Below are positions 1 through 7,410 of a DNA stretch of 17,401 nucleotides, piece after piece. Within the stretch, counting starts at the first letter, position 1. The number at the start of each line of letters is the position of its first letter. The stretch covers positions 1-17,401 of the forward strand of contig JAODNB010000251.1 in the NCBI GenBank assembly GCA_025464795.1. Direction: 5' to 3'. The notes below the pieces were generated by a model, which did no database searches, was not told the origin of the DNA, and worked only from the letters and a program-made list of their open reading frames with translations. This stretch comes from Frankiales bacterium. GTDB taxonomy: Bacteria > Actinomycetota > Actinomycetes > Mycobacteriales > SCTD01. Made by a program: the position numbers and the translations under genes.

Positions 1-362
1 TACCAGGCGTCGACGCTCTCCTTGTCGTCCACCTCCATCGCGAGGTGCTCGAAGATGTCGTAGGCGTAGTGCGGGGCCGCGTCCTTCTTGGGCAGGTCCG
101 GAGCCTCGAAGAAGGCGATCGTCGAGCCGTCACGCATCTTGAAGAACGAGTGGAAGTACGGAACCGGGTCGCCGGTCGACGGGATCTTCTCGTCGAGGAC
201 GGCGTTGACGAGCTCCATCCCGAGGATGCGGGTGAAGAAGTCCGCCGTGGCCTCGGTGTCGTGCGTGATGTACGCGGCGTGGCTCAGCATCGCCGGTCGA
301 CCGGGTCGCAGCACCCCGGTGGGGGTGGTGGCGGGTGCGGTGGTCGGTGCGGTGGTTGTCAT
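1..362 (-). CDS. VOC-fold (glyoxalase/extradiol dioxygenase-like) protein, 3' end cut by window
   Basis: The first 120 residues are visible; the C-terminal part lies beyond the left edge. After a Thr/Ala/Pro-rich tail of about 24 residues comes a vicinal-oxygen-chelate module: 'LSHAAYIT' with His28, 'ADFFTRILGMEL' (42-51), 'IAFFE' with Glu86 and 'EHLAMEV' with His106. The His/Glu/His pattern suits the divalent metal site of glyoxalase I, fosfomycin-resistance and extradiol dioxygenase relatives. The ATG at 362 is chosen because AGGAGAG lies at 367-373, about 4-6 bases upstream; Met25 has no comparable site. It follows the NDP-forming acyl-CoA synthetase on the same strand after 57 bases, with its own candidate promoter. 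The reaction is unknown: ring cleavage, isomerisation or a lyase step are all possible. Family confidence is good, function is open. Confidence 0.85.
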   Translation of the reverse strand, partial: MTTTAPTTAPATTPTGVLRPGRPAMLSHAAYITHDTEATADFFTRILGMELVNAVLDEKIPSTGDPVPYFHSFFKMRDGSTIAFFEAPDLPKKDAAPHYAYDIFEHLAMEVDDKESVDAW

Positions 363-393
363 GGCGCTCTCCTAACGAGTGGACCCGGTACTG

Positions 394-423
394 AGTCTAA
401 CCACGGATACACACCGATGTCAG
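394..423 (-). promoter_or_regulatory. Candidate promoter of the VOC gene
   Basis: Read on the minus strand, CTGACA (complement of 418-423) and TAGACT (complement of 394-399) are separated by 18 bases. They resemble actinobacterial -35 and -10 (TAnnnT) elements of a housekeeping sigma factor. Transcription would start near 387, leaving a leader of about 25 bases that contains the AGGAGAG ribosome site. The -35 element overlaps the stop codon of the upstream gene. This is a match by eye only. Confidence 0.4.
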
Positions 424-2492
424 ATAGTCAGGATGAGGGCATCCACAGCGAGCACTCCGGAGTCGGTCACGACCAACGGGTTGATGTCCACGGAGGTCGC
501 CCAGGAGCCCACCTGGCGCCACAGCTCGGACAGCCCGAGCAGGGTCTCCACCAGGGCCGTTGTCGGCCAGGTGCGCTGGCCGCGGAAGCCGGCGATGACG
601 TCCTCTCCGGCGACCTCCTCGACGAGGGCCTCAGCAGCGGCCTTGTCGAGCGGGAGCAGGCGCCCGGAGATCCCTCCCGCGGTCTCCACGAGCACGCCAC
701 CTCGACCGAAGAGCGCGAAGTCCCCGAGGTCGCTACCGAGCGACACGCCTGCGAACGCCTCGCCGTGGCCCGCGACCATGGCCTGCACCACGACCGTGTC
801 GTCGACGCCGTGCTCTGCCGCGATGGACCGCAGCCTCCGCACCTGCTCCGCGACGTCGACGGGCGCGACCCCGAGCGCAACAGCACCGAGCTCTGTCCGG
901 TGCGGCACGTCGGCGAGCTTGACCACGAGCCGCTCACCGAGGTCCTTGGTGAGGCTGTCGGAACCGGCAGCGAGAACCTCGTAGGGGGCCACCGCGATGC
1001 CGGCGTCCTCGAGCAGCCGCATCGCGTCGGCGAACGCCACCATGCGGCCCGCCTCGGTCTCCACCAGGCCATCCGGAGCGGCGGCGCTCAGCGGCGCTGC
1101 CCGCGAGGTGCGGGGACCGGCGGTCTCCCCCTGCTCGACGAAGTCGGTCATGGCGCTCATGGCCCGCAGGACGGAGGCGACGCCGCTCGCGATGCTGACG
1201 CCCCGCTGCCTGAGGGCAGGCGTCCAGTCCCCCAGCGCGGTCCCCTCCAGGGGCGTGACGAGCAGCGGGGTCGTGCTGCGCTCGGCCACGCCAGCGAACG
1301 GCTCCAGCAGCAGGTTGCCCCACGCCTCGTCTCCCTGCCCGAGCCACCAGCACAAGATGAGCAGGTCGGCCTCAGAGGCTCCTGCGTACTTCTCGAACAG
1401 CTCGGTCAGGACGGCCTGGTCGGTCATCACGAAACCGGTCATGTCCAGCGGGTTAAGGGTGTCTGCACCCGGGACCCGCTCGCGCACCCAGTCCGACAGC
1501 TCGTTCAGCGGCGGGAAGGAGACGGTCGTTCCCGCGGCGAGGTCGGTCGCGAGCGCGGCGACACCGCCCGAGCTCGTGATCATCGACGCACGTCGCATCG
1601 GCTGCCACTGCTCACGCGGCAGCTGCGCGAACAGCTGGGCCTGGTCGAGCATGTCGTCCATGTCATGCGCCCGCAGCACGCCGTGCTCGCGGAAGGCGAG
1701 GTCGTACACCCAGGCGGCGTCGGCGATCGCTCCCGTGTGGGACTGCATGATGGCCCGCGACGAGTCGGTCTGGCCGAGCTTGAGAGCGATCACGGCGGTG
1801 CCGGTCGCCCGCGCCTTCGCGACGGCGGCGAAGAACTCCTGCGGCTGGCGGATCGTCTCGATGACCAGGCAGATGACCCGGGTGTCGGGGTCGTCCGCGA
1901 GCAGGTCGACGTAGTCGTGCAGCCCGCACACCGCTTCGTTGCCGGAGGAGACGGCGATGCTGATGCCGAGCTGGCGGCGCTGGGCGGCAGCCAGCGCGGA
2001 GCGGACCAGGAACCCGCTCTGCGACACGACAGCGACCGGCCCCGCCAGCAGGTCGATGCGCCCGCCGGTGAACATGTTGACGGGCAGCTGCGCGTTGATG
2101 AAGCCGCTGCAGTTCGGCCCCACGACGGCCAGCCCCGACGACGCTGCGATCTCCTGCAGCTCGCGCTGAAGAGCCTGGCCGTGATCACCGCCTTCGGCGA
2201 AGCCACCTGCGGCCGCGACGATGCCGCCGCAGCCCAGCGCTGCGGCCTCCCGCGCGGTCTCGACGGTGCGCTCGGCGTTCACCAGCACCAGGACAGCGTC
2301 CATGGCCTCCCCGAGAGCGGTGAGGCTCGGTGCGCAGGGCAGTCCGTACACCTGCTCGCGGCGCGGGTTCACCATGCGGACGTCGACCCCGGCCTCGAGC
2401 ATCGGACGGACGGCGTTGTTGGACATGCCCAGGCTCTCGTTGGCCCCGACGACCGCGACAGTGCGCGGCGCGAGGAGGCGGGAGAGGCTCAC
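420..2492 (-). CDS. Fused NDP-forming acyl-CoA synthetase (acetate--CoA ligase, ADP-forming, family)
   Basis: This 690-residue protein joins alpha- and beta-type subunits of the succinyl-CoA synthetase superfamily and would convert a carboxylic acid, CoA and ATP to acyl-CoA, ADP and phosphate. Visible in order: CoA-binding Rossmann domain (1-125, 'VAVVGAN', 'VVGPNCSGF'), a ligase-CoA domain (150-290) with the presumed phospho-acceptor His252 in 'QSHTGAI', a further flavodoxin-like domain (300-455), and an ATP-grasp domain (475-690) with 'VVKLADVPHRTELGAVALG', 'FALFGRGGVLVE' and 'SVDINPLVV'. Length and order match the one-chain family. The start is GTG at 2492 without a clear Shine-Dalgarno; an upstream ATG at 2511 is out of frame and stops after seven codons. 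It diverges from the crotonase at 2567. The substrate acid is unknown; family members act on acetate, pimelate or aryl acids. Confidence 0.93.
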   Translation of the reverse strand: MSLSRLLAPRTVAVVGANESLGMSNNAVRPMLEAGVDVRMVNPRREQVYGLPCAPSLTALGEAMDAVLVLVNAERTVETAREAAALGCGGIVAAAGGFAEGGDHGQALQRELQEIAASSGLAVVGPNCSGFINAQLPVNMFTGGRIDLLAGPVAVVSQSGFLVRSALAAAQRRQLGISIAVSSGNEAVCGLHDYVDLLADDPDTRVICLVIETIRQPQEFFAAVAKARATGTAVIALKLGQTDSSRAIMQSHTGAIADAAWVYDLAFREHGVLRAHDMDDMLDQAQLFAQLPREQWQPMRRASMITSSGGVAALATDLAAGTTVSFPPLNELSDWVRERVPGADTLNPLDMTGFVMTDQAVLTELFEKYAGASEADLLILCWWLGQGDEAWGNLLLEPFAGVAERSTTPLLVTPLEGTALGDWTPALRQRGVSIASGVASVLRAMSAMTDFVEQGETAGPRTSRAAPLSAAAPDGLVETEAGRMVAFADAMRLLEDAGIAVAPYEVLAAGSDSLTKDLGERLVVKLADVPHRTELGAVALGVAPVDVAEQVRRLRSIAAEHGVDDTVVVQAMVAGHGEAFAGVSLGSDLGDFALFGRGGVLVETAGGISGRLLPLDKAAAEALVEEVAGEDVIAGFRGQRTWPTTALVETLLGLSELWRQVGSWATSVDINPLVVTDSGVLAVDALILTI

Positions 2493-2509
2493 TGCGTTAC
2501 AGACGTCGA

Positions 2510-2522
2510 CATGAGTGTCAGA
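2510..2522. repeat. Shared 13-mer CATGAGTGTCAGA, copy 1
   Basis: Identical to 15486-15498. Both copies are intergenic or touch a gene end, upstream of minus-strand genes. Read on the minus strand each contains CTGACA, also found as the possible -35 of the VOC gene at 418-423. It may be an operator half, a promoter element or chance. Confidence 0.4.
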
Positions 2523-2530
2523 ATACCCAT

Positions 2531-2543
2531 GGGCACCGTGCCC
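2531..2543. promoter_or_regulatory. 13-base palindrome, candidate operator upstream of crotonase
   Basis: GGGCAC and GTGCCC are exact inverse complements around one central C. The site lies between the 13-mer repeat and the ribosome site of the crotonase gene, where a repressor could block transcription start or elongation. Short GC-rich palindromes occur by chance in such genomes. Confidence 0.3.
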
Positions 2544-2566
2544 CTGGCCAACTCCCGGAGGACGAC

Positions 2567-3430
2567 ATGGAACGTGACCACGTTCTCTACGAGGTCGCCG
2601 ACGGCGTGGCCGAGATCCGCCTCAACCGGCCGGACGTGCGCAACGTGCTCTCCGCGGGCCCGACCGGGACCCGGGCGCAGGTCATCGATGCTCTTGCCGA
2701 GGCCTCGGACGACCCGCGGGTCGGCGCCGTCCTGCTCACCGGTGCGGGTCCCGCGTTCTGCGCCGGCGGAGACCTGACGGGCGGCAAGCCCCGCGAGAGC
2801 GCCCTCGAGGACGTCCGCTTCCTCGCCGAGGCCGACGCCTTCCACCGCGGGCTGCGTTCCGCCGCTGTCCCCGTCGTGGCCGCCGTCCAAGGGCACTGCC
2901 TCGGCGCGGGCCTGCTGCTCGCGGCCAGCTGCGACCTGGTCGTCGCGAGCACGTCCGCGAGCTTCGGGCTCCCCGAGGGCCGGATGGGCCTCGTGGGCGC
3001 GAGCTACCTCGTACCCGTCATCGGGCGGCAGTGGGCGAAGTTCCTCATCCTCAGCGGCGAGAGCATCAGCGCGACGCGCGCGCAGCAGATCGGACTGGTC
3101 CTCACGGTGGTGCCGGACGACGAGCTGGCGGCTCGCTCTCGAGACCTGGCCGTGCGCCTCGCGCGCATGCCCCGCGAGGCCGCGTTGCTCAACAAGCGCG
3201 CGGTGGACGCCGTCGCCGACGTCGGCGGCGACGAGGCGGGCCGGTCGGCGGGCCTGACGCACGACGCCGTTACGCTCAGCATGGCCGGGCGTGCCACCGC
3301 ACCTGACGGCCGGACGTTCCGCTCGATCATCGCTGACGAGGGGATGGGAGGGCTCAAGCAGGCCCGCTCCGCGCAGTGGACCGAGCCCTGGCTGACCGAC
3401 GAGCCGGCACCCGTCGGCTCCGTAGACTGA
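2567..3430 (+). CDS. Enoyl-CoA hydratase/isomerase (crotonase) family protein
   Basis: This 287-residue crotonase-fold protein acts on acyl-CoA thioesters in the cytoplasm. 'LNRPDVRNVLS' (19-29), 'GAGPAFCAGGDL' (59-70) and 'GHCLGAG' (109-115) form the CoA site and oxyanion hole. Of the two glutamates of classical hydratases, the second is kept (Glu137 in 'FGLPEGRMGL'), but the first position is Leu117. That suggests an isomerase-like or otherwise altered reaction rather than ordinary 2-enoyl-CoA hydration. The ATG at 2567 has GGAGG at 2557-2561. It is transcribed away from the NDP-forming synthetase and followed after five bases by the tandem TetR gene, so the two may be partly co-transcribed. 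The true substrate is not evident. Confidence 0.9.
   Translation: MERDHVLYEVADGVAEIRLNRPDVRNVLSAGPTGTRAQVIDALAEASDDPRVGAVLLTGAGPAFCAGGDLTGGKPRESALEDVRFLAEADAFHRGLRSAAVPVVAAVQGHCLGAGLLLAASCDLVVASTSASFGLPEGRMGLVGASYLVPVIGRQWAKFLILSGESISATRAQQIGLVLTVVPDDELAARSRDLAVRLARMPREAALLNKRAVDAVADVGGDEAGRSAGLTHDAVTLSMAGRATAPDGRTFRSIIADEGMGGLKQARSAQWTEPWLTDEPAPVGSVD
3423..3428 (+). promoter_or_regulatory. Candidate -10 element for a leaderless tandem-TetR transcript
   Basis: TAGACT fits the actinobacterial -10 consensus TAnnnT and ends exactly seven bases before the GTG at 3436, so transcription would begin at the start codon. It lies inside the last codons of the crotonase gene. No clear -35 is seen, and the start has no Shine-Dalgarno, as expected of a leaderless mRNA. 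Confidence 0.45.
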
Positions 3431-3435
3431 CGTCC

Positions 3436-4764
3436 GTGACAACCCCGGGGGCGGCTCGCCGCGCGAGCTACGGACCGAGCAGCCCGGTCGTCGGCGAACG
3501 CGGTGCGCGGACCCGTCAGCTGCTGCTCGAGGCGGCCCTCGACCAGTTCGCGGTCAAGGGCTTCCACGCGACCGTCGTGGACGACATCGCCCGCGCAGCA
3601 GGGGTTTCCCGCGCCACGCTCTACCAGTACTTCGACAGCCGCGAGCAGATCGTGACGGAGCTCCTCGAGGAGTGCGGCGCTGCGCTGATGCGGGTGGTGC
3701 GTCGCGTCGGTCCGCTGTCGGCGAGTGCTCAGGGCTTCGACAACCTGCACTGGTGGCTCGGTGAGTGGAGCTACGTCTACGACAAGTACGCGACGATGTT
3801 CATCGAGTGGGCGCACATCGACTCACCGCAGACACCGCTGCGCCCGCTGATCCGTCGCTTCGTCGAGGGCTACACCGCCCAGCTCGCCGAGCGGGTCCAG
3901 CAGTCCGAGGTCGAGGGGCTCGACGCCGAGCAGGTCTCGATCGCGCTCGTCACGGTGATCGAGCGCTTCAACTACTACCGGCACATGCAGGACACCGGGG
4001 TGACGGACGCGCAGCTGCTCGACACCCTCGCCATCTGCGTCCAGCGGCTGCTCTTCCCGTCGACCCCCTGGACCGACCTCGCGCTCGGACCCGCGCCCGC
4101 CTCAGATCCGCCTTCGCGCAGGCGACCGGTCTTTGCGCTCGTCAGTGCCCCCGAGCAGCCCGCGGGGCGCCTGGAGGGCCTCACCGGGAGCGCCCGGGAG
4201 AGCGCGGAGCAGCTGATCCGGGCAGGAGCCCAGGTGTTCGCCACCTCCGGGTACGCCGACTCCAACGTCGACCAGATCCTCGCGGTGGCAGGGCTTTCCC
4301 GCCGGACGTTCTACAAGTACTTCGAGAACCGCCTCGAGCTGCTGGTCGCTCTGTCGGCGCGGTGCGAGACGGCCGTCGCCGATCTCGCAGCGTCGTTCAC
4401 GGACATCCTCGAAGCCCCTGACCGCGGTGTCGCCCTACGGGAGTGGATGGCCGCCTTCGTCGCCTTCCACGAGGCGCAGGGGGCGGTGCTGCGCATCTGG
4501 ATCGAGGAGCCGGTCGACCCTCGGGTGCAGCACGCCGGGCAGCAGGGCGCCATCGCCCTGCTCAAGGCGTTCCGCTCCGTGCTCGGCTCGGCCCCGCGCC
4601 CTCCCGGTGTCAGCATCACGGCCGAGGCCTGGCTGCTGCTCGCGCTCGTCGAGCGCTTCCCGCACCAGGCGGTCGGGACGAAGTACGAGGTGCAGGGCGC
4701 ACCGCTCGTCGAGGTGATGACGTCGTTCGTCGAACGCGGTCTGCTCTCCCCCGCCCCCCAGTAG
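3436..4764 (+). CDS. Tandem TetR/AcrR-family regulator with two complete modules
   Basis: At 442 residues this is about twice the usual TetR length. Module one has a helix-turn-helix domain at about 25-75 ('RTRQLLLEAALDQFAVKGF', then 'GVSRATLYQYFDSREQIV') and an all-helical region to about 210. A Pro/Arg-rich linker (216-252) leads to module two, with a second intact helix-turn-helix at 256-305 ('QVFATSGYADSNVDQIL', 'GLSRRTFYKYFENRLELL') and a ligand-type region to the end. Ordinary TetR proteins are homodimers; here one chain carries two different DNA-reading heads. GTG at 3436 is preferred over an upstream in-frame GTG/ATG-type start at 3376, which lies within the crotonase gene, because residues before 21 of that longer form do not resemble the family. 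It probably controls the surrounding catabolic genes in response to an acyl-CoA or substrate; repression is inferred. Confidence 0.9.
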   Translation: MTTPGAARRASYGPSSPVVGERGARTRQLLLEAALDQFAVKGFHATVVDDIARAAGVSRATLYQYFDSREQIVTELLEECGAALMRVVRRVGPLSASAQGFDNLHWWLGEWSYVYDKYATMFIEWAHIDSPQTPLRPLIRRFVEGYTAQLAERVQQSEVEGLDAEQVSIALVTVIERFNYYRHMQDTGVTDAQLLDTLAICVQRLLFPSTPWTDLALGPAPASDPPSRRRPVFALVSAPEQPAGRLEGLTGSARESAEQLIRAGAQVFATSGYADSNVDQILAVAGLSRRTFYKYFENRLELLVALSARCETAVADLAASFTDILEAPDRGVALREWMAAFVAFHEAQGAVLRIWIEEPVDPRVQHAGQQGAIALLKAFRSVLGSAPRPPGVSITAEAWLLLALVERFPHQAVGTKYEVQGAPLVEVMTSFVERGLLSPAPQ

Positions 4765-4778
4765 CGCAGTCAGCCCGC

Positions 4779-4796
4779 ACTGCTGGTCACAGCAGT
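4779..4796. terminator. Stem-loop at a convergent gene end, possible bidirectional terminator
   Basis: ACTGCTG and CAGCAGT form a perfect 7-base-pair stem around the loop GTCA. The site lies between the TetR stop (4764) and the end of the operon on the other strand, whose stop codon (4787-4789) sits in the loop. There is no T tract on either side, so it would be a non-canonical terminator of the kind proposed for actinobacteria. Confidence 0.45.
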
Positions 4797-6268
4797 CGGC
4801 GGAGGGCGTCCTTGTCGGTCTTGAGCATGCTCGTCACCGGCAGCGCGTCCAAGACGACGAGCCGGTCGGGCTTCTTGTAGTCGGCCAGCCGCGCCGCGCA
4901 CCAGGCCTGCAGCTCCTCGAGGGACGGCTGCTCCCCGATGGGCACGACGAAGGCCACGCCGATCTCACCGATCACGGGCGCTCCGACGCCGAGGACCGCT
5001 GCCGCAGCGACGGAGGGGTGCTCCCGGAGCACGTTCTCGACCTCTTGCGGGTGCACGTTGTAGCCGCCGCGGATGTACATGTCGCTGCGCCGCCCGACCA
5101 GGACGAGGCTGCCATCAGCGTCGAACCGGGCGAGGTCACTGCTCAGGACCCAGCCATCCCGCAGCCCCGTGGGCGCGACGCCGGCGCCCTGCCAGTAGCC
5201 CTTCATCGACCCCGCACTCCTCACCCGTACGAGCCCCACTTCGCCTGCAGGTACAGGGATCTCAGACTCGTCGACGAGCCGTACCTCCACCCCGACCTGC
5301 GGCCGGCCCACGGTCCGGAACAGCACCTCCGGGGCGTCACCGGGCTCGGTCCCGCTGATGCTCGGGCACTCCGTCATCGCGTAGCGCACGACGACCGGAC
5401 AGCCCATGCGCGCGGTGATGGCCGCGACCAGGTCGGGGGCGGCCGGCGCCGTCGCCACCAGGGCGAGCCGCAGCGCCGAGAGGTCGTGGGCCTCGAGGTC
5501 GAGCTCGAGCAGCTTGGCGAACTGGGTGGGCACACCGCCGCAGACCGAGATGCGCTCCTCGGTCAGGACCCTGAGCATCGACGACGCGGACCACGGCGTC
5601 GGCGTGATCACGATCGTGATGCCCCAGGCGACCTGCTCCCAGAGCTTCGTCATGTATCCCGCGTGCGGCAGCGGCGTCGGCACCAGTCGACGGTCGAAGG
5701 GCTCCGCCATCACGCCGGCGGTCACCACAGCAGCCCGCATCGACTCGTGGTCGAAGCACGCGCCCTTCGGTGTCCCGGTGGTCCCGCTCGTCCACACCAG
5801 TGCCACCAGCTCCGACGGGTCTGCGACCCGCGCGGGCGGCTCGCCCGCGGTGTGCCGCAGCTCCCGCAGCTCCGACCGTGACAGGAACGGCAGCGCTGAG
5901 ACCCCTTCCCCACAGGGGATGTCGCGATCGCGGACGACGAGTGACGCGGCACTGGCAACAGCTATCGCATCACCCTCGCGTGGGCCCAGCCGTGGGTTGA
6001 TCGCCGAGGCGGTCGCCCCGAGCCGCACCAGAGCCGCGTAGACGACCGCGAAGTCGATGCAGGAGGGAAGCAGGACCAGCACGACGTCGCCGGGTCGGAC
6101 GCCGCGATCCGCGAGCGCTGACGCGACGTTGCCGGCCTGCTCCACCCACGCTGCGAAGGTGAGCCGGTCGGCACCGTCGACATAGGCCTCGCGGTCGCCG
6201 AACTGCCCTCCCGCGGCGACAAGCGCCTGGTCCAGGGTGCCCCATTCCCCCTGTAGGGGAGAGCTCAC
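4787..6268 (-). CDS. AMP-forming acyl-CoA ligase (ANL superfamily), last gene of the operon
   Basis: This 493-residue enzyme would activate a carboxylic acid through an acyl-AMP to the CoA thioester. Visible are the phosphate-binding loop 'TSGTTGTPKG' (160-169), 'YAMTE' (296-300), the hinge-region 'GRRSD' (392-396), 'RGGYNVHPQEVE' (400-411) and C-terminal 'MLKTDK' with Lys483 and Lys486 as candidate catalytic lysines. The usual TGD triplet is replaced by Ser-Ser-Asp (376-378), and the usual 'TGK' before the catalytic Lys reads 'SMLK'. GTG at 6268 overlaps the thiolase stop by four bases (GTGA), implying translational coupling. It converges on the TetR gene at 4764. It is distinct from the other two ligases of the operon; the substrate is unknown. 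Confidence 0.92.
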   Translation of the reverse strand: MSSPLQGEWGTLDQALVAAGGQFGDREAYVDGADRLTFAAWVEQAGNVASALADRGVRPGDVVLVLLPSCIDFAVVYAALVRLGATASAINPRLGPREGDAIAVASAASLVVRDRDIPCGEGVSALPFLSRSELRELRHTAGEPPARVADPSELVALVWTSGTTGTPKGACFDHESMRAAVVTAGVMAEPFDRRLVPTPLPHAGYMTKLWEQVAWGITIVITPTPWSASSMLRVLTEERISVCGGVPTQFAKLLELDLEAHDLSALRLALVATAPAAPDLVAAITARMGCPVVVRYAMTECPSISGTEPGDAPEVLFRTVGRPQVGVEVRLVDESEIPVPAGEVGLVRVRSAGSMKGYWQGAGVAPTGLRDGWVLSSDLARFDADGSLVLVGRRSDMYIRGGYNVHPQEVENVLREHPSVAAAAVLGVGAPVIGEIGVAFVVPIGEQPSLEELQAWCAARLADYKKPDRLVVLDALPVTSMLKTDKDALRRLL

Positions 6269-7410
6269 CGAGTGCCGAGGATCATCGTCCCCGAGGAGCA
6301 GAACCAGCCGCCAGTGCCGGAGACGCAGGCGGTCTCGGCGCCGGCGACCTGCCGCGGTCCGGACTCCCCGCGCAGCTGCCGGACAGCCTCGACGAGCAGG
6401 AACAGCCCGCGCTGGCCCGGGTGGCAGGCCGAGAGCCCACCACCGTCGGTGTTGGTGGGGAGGGCCCCACCGAGCCGTAGCCGGCCGTCAGCGACGAAGG
6501 GACCTGCCTCGCCCTTGCCGCAGAAGCCGAGGTCCTCGAGCGTGATCAGGAGCATCGAGGTGAAGGCGTCGTAGATCTGGCAGACGTCGATGTCGGCGGG
6601 CGTCAGACCGGCGCGTTGGAAGGCCAGGGGTCCGGAGACCGAGGCAGGCCCGACGGTGAAGTCCTCCCACTGGCTCATCGACACGTGCGAGCTGCTCTCA
6701 CCGCTGCCGAGCACCCAGACCGGCTTGCTAGGCAGGTCGGCGACGCGGTCCTCGGCGACCAGCACCACGGCTGCTCCCCCGTCGGACCGCAGGCAGCACT
6801 GCAGCTTCTGAAAGGGGTCGGCGATCATCGGACCGGACAGTACGTCGTCGATCGTGATCGGCGTGCGCTCCTGAGCCTGCGGGTTCTCGGCGGCGTTGAA
6901 GCGCGCAGACACGGCGATCTCAGCCAGCTGCTCGAGCGTGGTGCCGTACTCGAACATGTGCCGCCGGGCGGCCATCGCGTACTTCGACATCAGGCTGTGC
7001 CCGTAGGGCGCCTCCCACTGCATCGGACCCCGCGAGCCCCAGTCCAGCGAGCCGGTGCGCAGCTTGTTACGCAGGTCCGAGCGGGCGGTGGAGCCGTACG
7101 CGAGCAGGATCACGTCGGCCCGGCCTTGCGAGATCGCGTCCGCGGCGTGCGCCGCCATGATCTCCCAGGAGGAGCCGCCGACAGCCGTGGAGTCGAGCCA
7201 GCGAGGCCGCAGGCCCATGTACTCGGCGACGTCGATCGGCGCCAGCGTCCCGAGGGCCGTGGACCCGAAGCCGTCGATGTCGGCCGGCGTCAGACCTGCC
7301 TCGGCGACAGCACGGCGGCTGGCCTGGGCCAGCATGCCGTACGGGGTCTGGCCGTGGTCCTTGCCGTTGTCAGCGAGACCGACCCCGGCGAGCGCGACGC
7401 GGCGGCTCAT
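6265..7410 (-). CDS. Thiolase-like protein of the SCP-x/Ltp type, possible retro-aldolase
   Basis: This 381-residue protein has the thiolase fold: 'VALAGVGLADNG' at the N-terminus, 'DGGAAVVLVAED' (210-221), 'QIYDAFT' (278-284), 'TNTDGGGLSACHPG' (319-332, with His330) and C-terminal 'GTMILG'. Where ordinary thiolases carry the nucleophilic Cys, this has 'VGGSSWEIM' (77-85), Ser80/Ser81 and no Cys. Cys-less relatives such as Ltp2 work with a DUF35 partner and cleave beta-hydroxyacyl-CoA by retro-aldol chemistry, and a DUF35 gene is in this operon. ATG at 7410 overlaps the hydrolase stop by four bases (ATGA); an open frame continues upstream to 7740 but lies wholly inside the hydrolase gene. Family call is firm; retro-aldolase activity is inferred from the missing Cys and context. 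Confidence 0.88.
   Translation of the reverse strand: MSRRVALAGVGLADNGKDHGQTPYGMLAQASRRAVAEAGLTPADIDGFGSTALGTLAPIDVAEYMGLRPRWLDSTAVGGSSWEIMAAHAADAISQGRADVILLAYGSTARSDLRNKLRTGSLDWGSRGPMQWEAPYGHSLMSKYAMAARRHMFEYGTTLEQLAEIAVSARFNAAENPQAQERTPITIDDVLSGPMIADPFQKLQCCLRSDGGAAVVLVAEDRVADLPSKPVWVLGSGESSSHVSMSQWEDFTVGPASVSGPLAFQRAGLTPADIDVCQIYDAFTSMLLITLEDLGFCGKGEAGPFVADGRLRLGGALPTNTDGGGLSACHPGQRGLFLLVEAVRQLRGESGPRQVAGAETACVSGTGGWFCSSGTMILGTR

Larger units (their letters stand above)
2493..2566. promoter_or_regulatory. Divergent promoter region between acyl-CoA synthetase and crotonase
   Basis: This 74-base gap separates two genes transcribed away from each other and must hold both promoters. It contains a perfect 13-base inverted repeat, GGGCAC-C-GTGCCC, at 2531-2543, 23 bases before the crotonase ATG. 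It also holds the 13-mer CATGAGTGTCAGA at 2510-2522, which recurs upstream of the P450 gene. GGAGG at 2557-2561 serves the plus-strand gene. I see no convincing -35/-10 pair in either direction. Both elements are candidate operators for the nearby TetR-type regulator. Confidence 0.5.

Noticed and set aside
301..362. Repetitive GGT/GGC-rich tract at the VOC N-terminus as a DNA repeat element
   Set aside because: It is coding sequence for a Thr/Ala/Pro-rich tail and has no regular unit length.
2511..2534. Minus-strand ATG at 2511 as start of the NDP-forming synthetase
   Set aside because: It is out of frame with the gene and reaches a stop after seven codons.
2330..2566. N-terminal extension of the plus-strand crotonase to 2330
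   Set aside because: It would overlap the divergent synthetase gene and adds 79 Arg-rich residues; ATG 2567 has GGAGG at proper spacing.
45..2777. A 910-codon plus-strand open frame antisense to the NDP-forming synthetase
   Set aside because: Composition is Arg/Gly/His-rich without domains, and it overlaps a gene with clear family motifs on the other strand and the start of the crotonase. It is a side effect of GC-rich codon use.
2489..3442. A 317-codon minus-strand open frame antisense to the crotonase
   Set aside because: No domain; the plus strand carries a crotonase with a good ribosome site.
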